Source: Methanomassiliicoccus sp. (GTDB lineage: Archaea > Thermoplasmatota > Thermoplasmata > Methanomassiliicoccales > Methanomassiliicoccaceae). From it: a DNA stretch of 64,000 nucleotides. The notes below the pieces were generated by a model. That model saw only the letters and a program-made list of their open reading frames with translations. It searched no databases and was not told the origin of the DNA. The position numbers were made by a program, and so were the translations under genes. Positions 39,899 to 49,946 of the stretch are shown here, piece after piece (positions within the stretch are counted from its first letter, which is position 1; the number at the start of each line of letters is the position of its first letter). Where the stretch lies: contig JADFDJ010000007.1 in the NCBI GenBank assembly GCA_018262895.1, positions 79,648 through 143,647 on the forward strand. The letters run 5' to 3'.

Positions 39899-41750
39899 GC
39901 TGACCTGCGGGCTGGAGATCCACCAGCAGCTTGACACCAAGAAGCTGTTCTGCGATTGCCCGACATCCCTGGTGGAGGAGGAAGGGGCCACTTTCCAGAG
40001 GCGCCTCCGACCCACGACCTCGGAGCTGGGGGAGATCGACCGGGCGGCATTGGTGCAGGCGGAGAAGAGGATGCGATTCCGCTATCAGGCGCCCCCCTCC
40101 GCCTCATGTCTTGTGGATGCGGACGAGGAACCCCCTCACTGCGCCAACAATGAGGCCCTGGACATCGTGCTGACGTTCGCGGCCATGCTCAAGGCCCGGC
40201 CAGTGGACGAGGTCCACTTCATGCGCAAGATAGTCATCGACGGCTCCAACACCACGGGCTTCCAGCGTACAGCCATGATCGCTACCGACGGTCTCCTGGA
40301 GGTGAACGGCCGCGTCATCTCCGTACCCACGTTCTGCCTCGAGGAGGACGCCGCCCGCAAGGTGGACACCAAGGCCGGGGAGATAACATACCGCCTGGAC
40401 CGCCTGGGGATACCGCTCATAGAGGTGGCCACCGGTCCCGAGCTGCACACCCCTGAGGAGGTCAAGGAGGCCGCGCAGCGCCTGGGCTCTATGATGCGTG
40501 CCACCAGAAAGGTCAAGAGGGGCATCGGGACCATCCGCGAGGACGTCAATATTTCCATCCCCGGCGGAAGCAGGATCGAGATCAAGGGAGTGCAGGAGCT
40601 GAGGCTTCTACCCATCTACGTGGAGAAGGAGGTGGAGAGGCAGCGGTCGCTTCTGCGGATACGGGAGGTACTGAAGGAGAGAAAGGTCAGCAGGAGGGAC
40701 GCCGAGGTCCGAGACCTCACGGAAACCTTCTCCAAATGCCCTTCCAAGGTCATCATGGGGGCTCTCAAGAAGGGCGGCAAGGTGCTGGGCGTTCCCCTTC
40801 CTGGCTATGCCGGGGTGCTGCGCTCCCCTGACGCCAAGCTGCGACTGGGAGCGGAGATGGCACAGTATGCCCGCACCAAAGGCGTGGCCGGAATATTCCA
40901 CTCCGACGAGCTTCCGAACTATGGGATCGAGCAGGGCTACGTGGACGAAGTGCGAAAGACGTTCGAGCTGGGGCCTCAGGACGCGTTCGTGCTCTGCGCC
41001 GACGATGTTAAGAAGGCGGAGGCCGCACTGAGAGCGGCCGTGTCCCGGGCCTACGATGCCCTGGTGGGCGTCCCCGAGGAGACCCGCGATCCGCTCCCAG
41101 ACGGCACCAGCGCGTACTCCCGCCCCCTGCCGGGGGCTGCCAGGATGTACCCGGAGACGGACGTCCCCCCCATCACCCTGGAGAAGGAAAGGCTTGACCG
41201 CATCGCTTCCAACCTTCCGGAGATGCCGGAGGTGCGCACCGCCCGCATAGCATCCACCTACGGCGTCCATGAGCAGCAGGCGAGGCAGCTGGTCCGTGAT
41301 GGATGGGACGACCTTTTCGAGGAGGTCGCCTCCAGCAAGGAGCTCGCCGGCACCGCGGCCCGGACCCTGCTATCGACCTTGCCGGAGCTGGAGCGGCAGG
41401 GCGTGGACATCAGCAAGCTGGATGAGTCTACCCTGCGCGAGGCGTTCACCGCCCTATCCAAGGGGGAGTTCGCCAAGGAGGCGGTGCCGGACGTCCTGTC
41501 GCTGATGGCCAAGGGCAAGACCGTCCCTCAGGCGATCAAGGAGCTGGGAATATCGGTTATGTCCACGGATGAGGCTGCCAATGTGGTCTCCAGGATCGTG
41601 CACGAACGTGAGGGATTCGTGCGGGAGAAGGGAACAGGGGCTGTGGGCCCCCTAATGGGCGTGGTGATGGGCGAGCTCAAGGGAAAGCTTGACGGAAAGG
41701 CGGCAAGCGATCTGATCAAGAAGGAGATCGAGAAGCTGCTCTCATCCTGA
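39885..41750 (+). CDS. gatE: Glu-tRNA(Gln) amidotransferase subunit E
   Basis: LTCGLEIHQQLDTKKLFCDCP, RKIVIDGSNTTGFQRTAMIA, GTIREDVNISIPGGSRIEIKGVQ. Confidence 0.97.
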   Translation: MSEHELTCGLEIHQQLDTKKLFCDCPTSLVEEEGATFQRRLRPTTSELGEIDRAALVQAEKRMRFRYQAPPSASCLVDADEEPPHCANNEALDIVLTFAAMLKARPVDEVHFMRKIVIDGSNTTGFQRTAMIATDGLLEVNGRVISVPTFCLEEDAARKVDTKAGEITYRLDRLGIPLIEVATGPELHTPEEVKEAAQRLGSMMRATRKVKRGIGTIREDVNISIPGGSRIEIKGVQELRLLPIYVEKEVERQRSLLRIREVLKERKVSRRDAEVRDLTETFSKCPSKVIMGALKKGGKVLGVPLPGYAGVLRSPDAKLRLGAEMAQYARTKGVAGIFHSDELPNYGIEQGYVDEVRKTFELGPQDAFVLCADDVKKAEAALRAAVSRAYDALVGVPEETRDPLPDGTSAYSRPLPGAARMYPETDVPPITLEKERLDRIASNLPEMPEVRTARIASTYGVHEQQARQLVRDGWDDLFEEVASSKELAGTAARTLLSTLPELERQGVDISKLDESTLREAFTALSKGEFAKEAVPDVLSLMAKGKTVPQAIKELGISVMSTDEAANVVSRIVHEREGFVREKGTGAVGPLMGVVMGELKGKLDGKAASDLIKKEIEKLLSS

Positions 41751-41903
41751 GCGTCCCCTCTCGGCCACCCTGGAAGCGAACCATGCGCGCTTTCCCATGG
41801 CGGCACAGAGCCGGTCATGATCGTAGGGAGCGAGGCCGGGGCCATCCCCTTCAAGCCGAGCCTTTGGGAGCCTGCCTCGGCCTCTTCAAGGTCTTTTTAA
41901 GTC

Positions 41904-42173
41904 CTACTTGACTCCCTCTTCACCGGGTCCTCGTTCCTCCACATCCTCGAACTTGTCCAGGTTATTGGTCATCACCTTGTGGAGGATATCGATCTGACCC
42001 TGGTAGTAATCCCTCTTGTCCGGCTGCTCCACCTTCAGGTACTCGAGCTCATCGATGTTGTCCTGAATGTCCTGCTTAACCAGGACCACACCGCCGCTCT
42101 GCTCGATGACCTGGGTGACGTATGCGGCCATCCTGCTCGTCCTCTCCTTCCTCTTGTCCTTGGAGCTCCTCAT
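41904..42173 (-). CDS. Hypothetical protein, 89 aa, charged, possibly coiled-coil
   Basis: Open frame, no recognised family: MRSSKDKRKERTSRMAAYVTQVIEQSGGVVLVKQDIQDNIDELEYLKVEQPDKRDYYQGQIDILHKVMTNNLDKF. Confidence 0.6.
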   Translation of the reverse strand: MRSSKDKRKERTSRMAAYVTQVIEQSGGVVLVKQDIQDNIDELEYLKVEQPDKRDYYQGQIDILHKVMTNNLDKFEDVEERGPGEEGVK

Positions 42174-42350
42174 ATTAACTCCCTCCTACCGATCGATACA
42201 TTGGGCTCAGGTTCCATACCTTCAGATCGTTTTTTCTTTATGGTCCACATCCATCTTTTTGCTTTTCTGATGTGAACGATGCGTGACCTCAGTCACGTCC
42301 TGTCTGACCTCATGAACGGCTAATATGACATGATGAGAGCATGCGTTCCA

Positions 42351-44108
42351 TCACTTCCTTCGTCTCATGAGCAATGCCACCCCTGCCAAGCCCGCTATCG
42401 CGGTCACAGCTATCCCGCCGAGGATGACAGGTTCTCCGATGATATCCCCAAGAGCATCACCGCCCGAGCTTCCCACCGAGAACTCGAGCGAGTCCTCGAT
42501 GGTCCGACCTGACGTGTCCGTTCCCTTCACAGTCAGGTTGTGCGGTCCGTTCCCGAGGCCAACGAAGGAGATCGACGTGGAGTTGAGAGGTATAGCCACG
42601 AAAGCCCCGCCGTCAAGAGAGTATTCCAGCTTATTGAGGGCTGCACTGTCGACCACGGTGAAGTGTATGGTCACGTTCCCATCCGGATAGTCCTTCCCTG
42701 GCTCTGGGAACACAATTCCAGGGGACCCTTGGGAAATGGTCAGGGTGACGTTCTTCACGTCCTCCAAATTGCCTGCCTTGTCCTCAGCATAGTATTCCAC
42801 AACGTGAGTACCATTGGTTGATAGACCGACATTGCTAGTGTAGGTCAACCACCCGCCCCCGTCGATCCGGTAAGAGGTCCTCTCGATCCCCGAGGTCGAA
42901 TCGGCGGATGTCAAATTGATAGCGGCCGCGCCTATGTACCCGCTCTCCCCCTCATTCCCGTATACAGCGATCGTGGTCACCGGAGGCAGGGTATCGACGA
43001 TGGTGCTGGCATCGGCCGCGTTCCTCCTTGCCTCGGTGACGCTCTCAACGTCCGTCCCCTGGGTGAAGAACTCATATCGCCCATCGCCAGGCGAGTTGAA
43101 TATGATGGGGCTGGAACCGAACCTGCCGTCCGGCCTCCCAGTGGTGGTGTACAGGACCCAATCACCGGTCCCGTTGACCCTATAGTACAGCTTGATGTAG
43201 TCCATGGCGACCCAGGGATCGTTGTCCACGAAGCTCACCGGGAATGAGCTGGCGGTCTGGTAATCGTCGAGCTCTTCCACCGATGTCGTCAGGGGCAGGG
43301 ACCCGACGGGCACGGTCCCGACGCAGCTGATGTCGTCAAGGAACACCCCCTCCCTCGTGCCCAATGAATTGCTGGATATCGTCCTGACACCGTACTCGGT
43401 GAAGGCATTGTATGCGTCCCCGTTGGTTGGCGGCTCTGTACCGGACACGAACTCGAAGCCTATCCACGAGGCGTTGTTGGGTATCTGCACCGATTGCTGC
43501 ATCCAGGTCTGGGCCATGGCCTGTTCCTGGCCTATCGTCCACGCCACATGCTTCGTGAGACTGCTGTTGCTGCCGGTGTAGTAGACCACGTTCAGGAAGT
43601 CATACCCGACCAGGGTGCCGGTGCCGGGCTGGGTGGCGTCGGAGATCCCGGTATCGGAGTAGAACCAGAAGGTCAAGGTGATGTTAGCGTAGACGCTCAG
43701 GCCGCTCACATACTTGCGCATCACCGCATCCATGTTCGTATCGTACCTCTGAACGTACTCTGACTGAGATACCTCGCTCGACATGTTCAGGAGGTTGAAG
43801 TTGTAAGGCTGGTTGTTGGTAGCGTTGTAGTAGTTGGAGTTGTAACCGGACTTCGCGCAGTAGGCTGCGAAACCGCCACTACGGAAGGTGTGCTTGGACC
43901 GGCACCAGGTATCATCGCTGTCCACATGGTTCTCGTCCGTCTTGTACCAGTTATCGAACCACTCCTGGAACACGGCCTCATCCGCGTTCTCGGTGAAGAA
44001 CACATGGCTGGAAGGGACCTCTGCACTGATACTCACTGGCAGAATGGTCATGACCATCAGCAGGCACAGAAGGATGGCTAAGGCCATCCTTGGATATCTC
44101 CGGTTCAC
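42351..44108 (-). CDS. Secreted surface protein with Ig-/OmpL47-like domains and C-terminal membrane anchor
   Basis: N-terminal signal; VTTIAVYGNEGESGYIGAAAINLTSADSTSGIERTSYRIDGGGWLTYT...EYYAEDKAGNLE; C-terminal GGIAVTAIAGLAGVALLMRRRK. Confidence 0.85.
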   Translation of the reverse strand: MNRRYPRMALAILLCLLMVMTILPVSISAEVPSSHVFFTENADEAVFQEWFDNWYKTDENHVDSDDTWCRSKHTFRSGGFAAYCAKSGYNSNYYNATNNQPYNFNLLNMSSEVSQSEYVQRYDTNMDAVMRKYVSGLSVYANITLTFWFYSDTGISDATQPGTGTLVGYDFLNVVYYTGSNSSLTKHVAWTIGQEQAMAQTWMQQSVQIPNNASWIGFEFVSGTEPPTNGDAYNAFTEYGVRTISSNSLGTREGVFLDDISCVGTVPVGSLPLTTSVEELDDYQTASSFPVSFVDNDPWVAMDYIKLYYRVNGTGDWVLYTTTGRPDGRFGSSPIIFNSPGDGRYEFFTQGTDVESVTEARRNAADASTIVDTLPPVTTIAVYGNEGESGYIGAAAINLTSADSTSGIERTSYRIDGGGWLTYTSNVGLSTNGTHVVEYYAEDKAGNLEDVKNVTLTISQGSPGIVFPEPGKDYPDGNVTIHFTVVDSAALNKLEYSLDGGAFVAIPLNSTSISFVGLGNGPHNLTVKGTDTSGRTIEDSLEFSVGSSGGDALGDIIGEPVILGGIAVTAIAGLAGVALLMRRRK

Positions 44109-44291
44109 GAGGACGTCGTTACCGATGGGGCGATAATTAATGGTTTCTCAAGGGCTCGGGGATGTGATCTGATGGATAGGGCAGGATGGTGTAAACCCCA
44201 TTTCGATGTTGCCTTACGCTTACACCATCAACGATCCCTCCGCCCAAGAGACAGCGGGGGCAAGGGATAAAAGCAAAACACCGGCAGCGAT

Positions 44292-44861
44292 CTATGGCAT
44301 CTGCAGCTCCTCGACCCACAGCTCCTCGAAGAAGTACCGGCGGGCGCCCAAACGGCGGTGGGAGAACCCTGACAGGAGAGCTTCCAGCCCTTTAGGCTCC
44401 ATCTCCGAGGACAGCAGCAGCAGGATGCGGCCCTCGGGGAGGAGATGTTCCTCCACACCCTCCAGGAACGGCGCCAGCACATCGAGGCCTGTGGCCCCAC
44501 CGGCCCAGGCCTTCTCCAGTATGCCCTCGTCCTCCGCCGCCAGGTAGGGCGGGTTGAACACCAGCAGATCGAAGGACCCTCCCACGTTAGCGAACAGATC
44601 GCTCTCCACAACCTCCCCCTGTAGGCGGTTCCTTTGGAGGTTCTTCCTCGTGCATTCCACGGCCCAGGGGTTGATGTCCGCCGCCGTAAGGACACCACCA
44701 GCGGCGGCGATATGGCAGGAGATCAAGCCGGTCCCGCACCCCATCTCCAGGACCTTCTTCCCGGGCCTGAGCGTCAAGCACCCAAGCAGCAGGAACGTAT
44801 CCTCCTTGGGAGGGTACACCAGCTCGCATTCCATGATATCTATTTCCTTGCGGTACTCCAT
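44292..44861 (-). CDS. HemK2/Mtq2-type N5-glutamine (release factor) methyltransferase
   Basis: VYPPKEDTFLLLGCL, VLEMGCGTGLISCHIA, DLLVFNPPYLAAED (NPPY motif). Confidence 0.92.
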   Translation of the reverse strand: MEYRKEIDIMECELVYPPKEDTFLLLGCLTLRPGKKVLEMGCGTGLISCHIAAAGGVLTAADINPWAVECTRKNLQRNRLQGEVVESDLFANVGGSFDLLVFNPPYLAAEDEGILEKAWAGGATGLDVLAPFLEGVEEHLLPEGRILLLLSSEMEPKGLEALLSGFSHRRLGARRYFFEELWVEELQMP

Positions 44862-44965
44862 GGCTATGGACCTGTCATAACGTGAACAGCGCCCGCGTAT
44901 AATATCCCCATCATGGTTCCACTGGTCCCAGAAGGACAGCGAAACGGTCTTAACGCGCGATGTGA

Positions 44966-45868
44966 TTGCGTGTGAGGATGGAACCCACCTCCCTTGTGAT
45001 CGTTGCCATTATCGTGGTCGCCCTGGCGGTGGGGTGTTTAAAGAGGTTCGACCTCTCCCATGTGATCGTGCTCAGCAACCTAGGCATCTTCTTCATAATC
45101 CTGTTCTCCAACAAGTTCCTGATATTCTACGATCTGGCGATGCAGCCTCAGGACCTGGAGAACGGAACGGCCGTCTATACCATCCTCACCAGCATGTTCG
45201 TGCACTACGACTTCGCCCATGTTATCGGCAACATGCTGTTCCTTTTCTTCCTGGGCAATCCGCTGGAGACCAGGATCGGGAAGGGGAGGTTCGCCCTCGT
45301 CTACTTTGTCTCCGGCATCGTCGGTTCGTTGATGGCCGCTCTCTACTTCATCTTCATCGAGCCTGTCCCGGCGATCTTCATGATGGGCGCCTCTGGGGCC
45401 ATCTCCGGCGTGGTAGGCACCTTCCTGGTCCTCTACCCCCGGGACGAGATTCCGATGTTCGTCGGCCCCATATTCCTGCCCCGTGTTCCCATCTGGATAT
45501 CCGCCCTCAGCTGGATAATCCTGGACATATTCCTGGTGCTGCTCCTGCCGAGCAACGTGTCCTGGCAGGCCCATCTGGGGGGCTTCATAGCAGGCATGCT
45601 CATCGGCCTGCTCCTGGGCCGGAGGGTCGAGGTGGAGATTAGGAGGGAGAGCGCTCCGCACGATTACTCCAAGCTCGAGGCCTTGGCCGCCACACCTCAG
45701 CTGAAAAACGCCCTGGAGAGCATCAAGGACGAGGCCCACAGGGATGTCCGCGAGGTGTGGCTGGAGTACTTCGCAGAACATGCTCAGTGTCCTAAGTGCG
45801 GGGGCAAGATGAAGTACCGTAAGGACCACTTCATATGCCAGTGCGGGGAGGTCGTGGAGATATGGTGA
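44966..45868 (+). CDS. Rhomboid family intramembrane protease with C-terminal zinc ribbon
   Basis: HYDFAHVIGNMLFLFFLG, GASGAISGVVGT (catalytic GxSG), WQAHLGGFIAGML; C-terminal CPKCGGKMKYRKDHFICQCGEVVEIW. Confidence 0.92.
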   Translation: MRVRMEPTSLVIVAIIVVALAVGCLKRFDLSHVIVLSNLGIFFIILFSNKFLIFYDLAMQPQDLENGTAVYTILTSMFVHYDFAHVIGNMLFLFFLGNPLETRIGKGRFALVYFVSGIVGSLMAALYFIFIEPVPAIFMMGASGAISGVVGTFLVLYPRDEIPMFVGPIFLPRVPIWISALSWIILDIFLVLLLPSNVSWQAHLGGFIAGMLIGLLLGRRVEVEIRRESAPHDYSKLEALAATPQLKNALESIKDEAHRDVREVWLEYFAEHAQCPKCGGKMKYRKDHFICQCGEVVEIW

Positions 45869-46455
45869 CATCGGTCCGCGTCATTTTCGAGGGTTGGCTG
45901 AGCAGGCAGGACGACGTGCTCCTGGAAGCCCATTCCACATCGACCCTTGTCGTGACCGAGGGTCACAATGTTCTTGTGGACACGTCCACGAAGCAGCAGC
46001 GGTCTCCCCTCCTCCAGGGCCTGAAGGCAGCAGGCCTGAGGCCCGAGGACATAGACATTTTGATCAACACTCACCTGCACCCGGACCATACCGGGAACAA
46101 CGACCTTTTCACCCCAGCATCGAAGATGGCACGTTCCGAGGAGCACCCAGACGCCTCCTTCATGTGCATCACCGAAGATGCGGAGATACTGCCAGGGATC
46201 CGTCTGATGCACACGCCCGGGCACAGCAGGGGGTCCATGAGCGTAGTGGTCGAGACCGATGGCCGTCGATGTGTCATCGCCGGGGACGCCATCCCTACCA
46301 GGGACAACCTCGAGAAGTGGAGGCCCCCCATGATACATTACGACAGGAGCGTCGCTCTGGACAGCATGCGGCGGATAGTGGAGCTCGCCGACGTGATAAT
46401 CCCTGGGCACGGGAAAGCTTTCGAGCCCGATCCCCGTTCTAGAACGAAGCGATAA
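45862..46455 (+). CDS. MBL-fold metallohydrolase
   Basis: INTHLHPDHTGNN, HTPGHSRGSMSVVVE, IAGDAIP, IPGHGKAF; overlaps rhomboid stop. Confidence 0.93.
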   Translation: MVTSVRVIFEGWLSRQDDVLLEAHSTSTLVVTEGHNVLVDTSTKQQRSPLLQGLKAAGLRPEDIDILINTHLHPDHTGNNDLFTPASKMARSEEHPDASFMCITEDAEILPGIRLMHTPGHSRGSMSVVVETDGRRCVIAGDAIPTRDNLEKWRPPMIHYDRSVALDSMRRIVELADVIIPGHGKAFEPDPRSRTKR

Positions 46456-46496
46456 TTTTATTCCTATGAACGTTACATGGTTCCGGTCGGATATAG

Positions 46497-47096
46497 ATGA
46501 CAGTACCTAACGCGCTCTACCTGGACTGCCCCTCGTGCGGCGAGCATGCCGTACACGAGGTCCTTAGAGGAAAGCTCAGCAAGAAGCAGGACAGCATGGA
46601 GGCGACCGTGAAGTGCCAGGATTGCGGTCACACCTACTCCACGGTGGTGAGGGAACCTGAGGTGCTCAAGGTGCCCATCATCGTCTCCGAGCTGGGAAAC
46701 TCCAAGAAGGAAGAGATCGAGCTGGAGGCCGGAGAGCTGCTCAGCCTTGGCGACGAGCTATACCTGGGGGAGACGCACCTCCTCGTCACAGGCCTGGAAT
46801 GCGACGGACGAAGGGTGGAGAAGTGCGATACCAAGGACGTCTCCACCATCTGGGCCAAGAAGTTCGACAAGGTGATAGTGAAGATCTCCATCAACAAGCA
46901 CACCCGTACGATAGCCGCGCAGATCGACGCCATGCCCGATGAGGAGTTCTTCGTGGGGGACATGATGACCGTGGGCAAGGAGAGGGTGGTGATCCACAAC
47001 ATCCGCTCCAAGGATGGGACCGTAAGGCGGGGGAGCGTGCCCGCCCGGGACATCGTGAGGATATACACCAAGGCGGTGCGGACCACAAGCTACTGA
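46497..47096 (+). CDS. HVO_0476-like zinc finger protein
   Basis: YLDCPSCGEHAVHEVLRG...VKCQDCGHTYS, followed by a conserved beta-rich region. Confidence 0.85.
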   Translation: MTVPNALYLDCPSCGEHAVHEVLRGKLSKKQDSMEATVKCQDCGHTYSTVVREPEVLKVPIIVSELGNSKKEEIELEAGELLSLGDELYLGETHLLVTGLECDGRRVEKCDTKDVSTIWAKKFDKVIVKISINKHTRTIAAQIDAMPDEEFFVGDMMTVGKERVVIHNIRSKDGTVRRGSVPARDIVRIYTKAVRTTSY

Positions 47097-47102
47097 GGAG
47101 AG

Positions 47103-47756
47103 ATGTACGAGAAAGAGCGTCTGGAGATGGTGGAGAGGCTGGAACGGACAGGGTTCGTCACCAACCGTCAGGTCCTGGACGCGATGAGCAAAGTGCCCCG
47201 GCATGAGTTCCTCCCCCGTCAGCTGTGGCCGTTGGCCTACGTGGACAACGCCCTCCCCATAGGCAGCGGCCAGACGATCTCCGCTCCCCACATGGTGGGC
47301 TACATGCTGGAGGTCCTGGACCTGCATCCCGGCCAGAAGGTCCTGGAGATCGGCACAGGCTCCGGCTATCACGCCGGACTGGTGGCTGAGCTCGTGTACC
47401 CAGGAGGCCAGGTGATCTCTTTGGAAAGGATACCTGAGCTGGGCGATCAGGCCCGGAAGACCCTGGAGCGCCTAGGGTACGGTGACCTGGTCAGGGTCAT
47501 GATCGCCGACGGCACCGAGGGACTGCTGCAGGAGGCGCCCTTCGACCGCATACTGGTGACCGCAGGCGGTCCCGGCGTCCCCCCGCCGCTGAAAGACCAG
47601 CTGGGAGAGGGAGGCATCCTGGTCATCCCGGTCGGCGGCAGGACATACCAGCAGCTGACCGTGATCAAGAGGGATGGGGACAAGTTCGAAGAGAGGGCTC
47701 TGGGTCTCGTGACCTTCGTGCCTCTCATCGGTCAGCACGGGCACAAGACCAACTAG
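47103..47756 (+). CDS. pcm: Protein-L-isoaspartate O-methyltransferase
   Basis: PRHEFLPRQLWPLAYVDNALPIGSGQTISAPHMVGYML, VLEIGTGSGYHAGLVAEL. Confidence 0.96.
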   Translation: MYEKERLEMVERLERTGFVTNRQVLDAMSKVPRHEFLPRQLWPLAYVDNALPIGSGQTISAPHMVGYMLEVLDLHPGQKVLEIGTGSGYHAGLVAELVYPGGQVISLERIPELGDQARKTLERLGYGDLVRVMIADGTEGLLQEAPFDRILVTAGGPGVPPPLKDQLGEGGILVIPVGGRTYQQLTVIKRDGDKFEERALGLVTFVPLIGQHGHKTN

Positions 47757-48424
47757 CGACCTAATATCAGAGGGAGTACGTCCGTCAGGTTCCTTGAGCG
47801 AAGAACCACATCGGCGTTCCTCTGGACCTCGTCGTCGATGGGGTTGAAGGCTATCGATAGACCAGAGGCGCCGAACATGCTAACGTCCACGAAGCTGTTG
47901 CCGATGGCGACCGTACGCTCCTCCGACACTCCGAAGCTCTCCTGGAAGCGCTGCAGGGCCCTCCTCTTGTTAGTAAGCTCGACCCGCAGTACCCCCTCGC
48001 CGGTCAGACGCCCCCTGTCATCGCAGGCCAGACTGTTGGCGATATGGTCGTCGAAGCCGTTCTCCTCGGCTATGCGCCTTGCGGCCATGTCCAGGCCCCC
48101 GCTCACGATCACGCATCGTACGCCTCGTTGATGCAGAGCGCTCACCGTGTCCTTGATCCCCGGGATGATGGGGACCGGCCTCAGGATCTCATCGATGTCA
48201 TGGACGCTGACATCCTCCTTCAGGGCCATCCACAGCTCGATGTCCCGGCGCATGAACTCCAGGTCGTCGATGCGTCCCTCGATGTAGTCTATCAAGGACG
48301 CCTCGTTGTTGACCCTGAAATGCTCGTGCACCCACGTCCAGGAGCTGGTGTAATCGACCAGGACACCGTCCATGTCGAAGGCCACAAGCCCAAAGTCGCA
48401 GTCCATGTTGGGAACACCATACAA
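47753..48424 (-). CDS. HAD-superfamily phosphatase, SerB-like
   Basis: FGLVAFDMDGVLVDYTSSW, VIVSGGLDMAARRIAEENGFD, TVAIGNSFVDVSMF. Confidence 0.88.
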   Translation of the reverse strand: MYGVPNMDCDFGLVAFDMDGVLVDYTSSWTWVHEHFRVNNEASLIDYIEGRIDDLEFMRRDIELWMALKEDVSVHDIDEILRPVPIIPGIKDTVSALHQRGVRCVIVSGGLDMAARRIAEENGFDDHIANSLACDDRGRLTGEGVLRVELTNKRRALQRFQESFGVSEERTVAIGNSFVDVSMFGASGLSIAFNPIDDEVQRNADVVLRSRNLTDVLPLILGR

Positions 48425-48458
48425 AGGTTATTAATGACCTTTGGTGTTGAATTTGGCG

Positions 48459-49175
48459 ATGATAATCCTCCTTGGCGTGGGGCACGTCTTCGATATAGCT
48501 GACCAGGTAAAGGGGCTGATCGAGAGGGAGCGTCCCGATGCGGTCTGTGTGGAGCTGGACCGGGCGCGCTACCATGCCCTTCAGAACCCTGGAGGGAAGC
48601 CCAGGGGGCGATTGATATACCGCCTCCTCGCCAAGATGCAGAAGAGGCTGGCCCACCAGTACGGGGGCGAGGTGGGGGCGGAGATGCTGGCCGCGACCCG
48701 TGCAGCCCAGTCCATCGGCGCCGCGGTGCTCCTCATCGATGTGGATGCCAACGAGACCTTCACCCGGCTGAACCGGGAGATGCCGTTCATGGAGAAGCTC
48801 AAGCTTGGATTCTCGGCGCTGTCCTCCGTGTTCATCAGCCGCAAGAGGATGGAGGAGGAGGTTAACAGCTTCGAGGAGAACGGGGACATCTACCTGCAGG
48901 AGATGCAGGAGCAGTTCCCCACGCTCAAGAAGGTGCTTCTAGACGACCGCAACACCCTGATGGCAAAGCGCATCGATGCCGCTGCCTCCCGATATCCGGT
49001 CGTACTGGCGGTGATCGGCGACGGCCACGTGGAGGGCATAGCGGACCTGTTGGACAGGGACGACATCAAGGTCTACCGCCTGAAGGACATACGCAGCGAC
49101 GGCCAGCCCTCCTCACCGCGCCAGGTGCAGAGCAACGCCGAGGTCCGCTTCCACTTCGAACGCTCGCTCCAATAG
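48459..49175 (+). CDS. TraB family protein
   Basis: MIILLGVGHVFDIADQVKGLIERERPDAVCVELDRARYHAL...LDDRNTLMAKRIDAAASRYPVVLAVIGDGHVEGI. Confidence 0.9.
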   Translation: MIILLGVGHVFDIADQVKGLIERERPDAVCVELDRARYHALQNPGGKPRGRLIYRLLAKMQKRLAHQYGGEVGAEMLAATRAAQSIGAAVLLIDVDANETFTRLNREMPFMEKLKLGFSALSSVFISRKRMEEEVNSFEENGDIYLQEMQEQFPTLKKVLLDDRNTLMAKRIDAAASRYPVVLAVIGDGHVEGIADLLDRDDIKVYRLKDIRSDGQPSSPRQVQSNAEVRFHFERSLQ

Positions 49176-49210
49176 CATGGTTTTTACGTCGGCGGGGCAT
49201 ACTGGTCAGC

Positions 49211-49888
49211 GTGCGTGTTACCCTCCTTTCCTATACCAAGGATGCTGAGAGGCTGTGCGCCTCGGCCGCCCACTCCTGCTACTCCAGCAAGGGCGCGAGC
49301 GATCTCATGGAGGAATGGGACGAGAGGAAGGGGGCCAGATGGCTGGGCATCCCTCTGGCCTCAGGGCACCAGTCCGTTATAGAGCACGCCTCCTACACCT
49401 TCTCCATAGAGGGAGTGTCGCGTTCTTTGACCCACCAGCTGGTGCGTCACCGCCTCGCCTCCTACAGCCAGATGTCCCAGCGGTACGTGGACATGAAGAA
49501 CGCGGACTACGTGGTCCCGCGGTCCATATCCTCCGATCCCCTGCTCGAGGAACGCTACCGCGCGCTCATGGAGCGCATCTGGGAGGAGTACAGGGAACTT
49601 TCCAAGAAGGTGCCGGTGGAGGATGCCCGATACGTCCTTCCCAATGCCTGCACCACCAACATCACCGTCACCATGAACGCCCGGGAGCTTTGGCACTTCT
49701 TCGAGCTTCGCACCTGCAGGAGGGCCCAGGAGGAGATACGCGAGGTCGCCGACCAGATGCTCTTCCTGGCGAGGGAGGCGTCACCCCTCATATTCAAGGA
49801 CGCCGGACCGCCCTGCATCTCCAAGGGCAAATGCCCCGAGGGAAAGATGTCCTGCGGGAAGCCGCGCAAGGAGCTACGGGCGCTGTGA
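49211..49888 (+). CDS. thyX: FAD-dependent thymidylate synthase ThyX
   Basis: EHASYTFSIEGVSRSLTHQLVRHRLASYSQMSQRYV (ThyX RHRxxSxxxxSxR motif). Confidence 0.96.
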   Translation: MRVTLLSYTKDAERLCASAAHSCYSSKGASDLMEEWDERKGARWLGIPLASGHQSVIEHASYTFSIEGVSRSLTHQLVRHRLASYSQMSQRYVDMKNADYVVPRSISSDPLLEERYRALMERIWEEYRELSKKVPVEDARYVLPNACTTNITVTMNARELWHFFELRTCRRAQEEIREVADQMLFLAREASPLIFKDAGPPCISKGKCPEGKMSCGKPRKELRAL

Positions 49889-49946
49889 GGCTCTGACCAC
49901 CCTAGACCCTTCAATTGTGTCAGGCTTGTTGCCCATCTGGTACATC

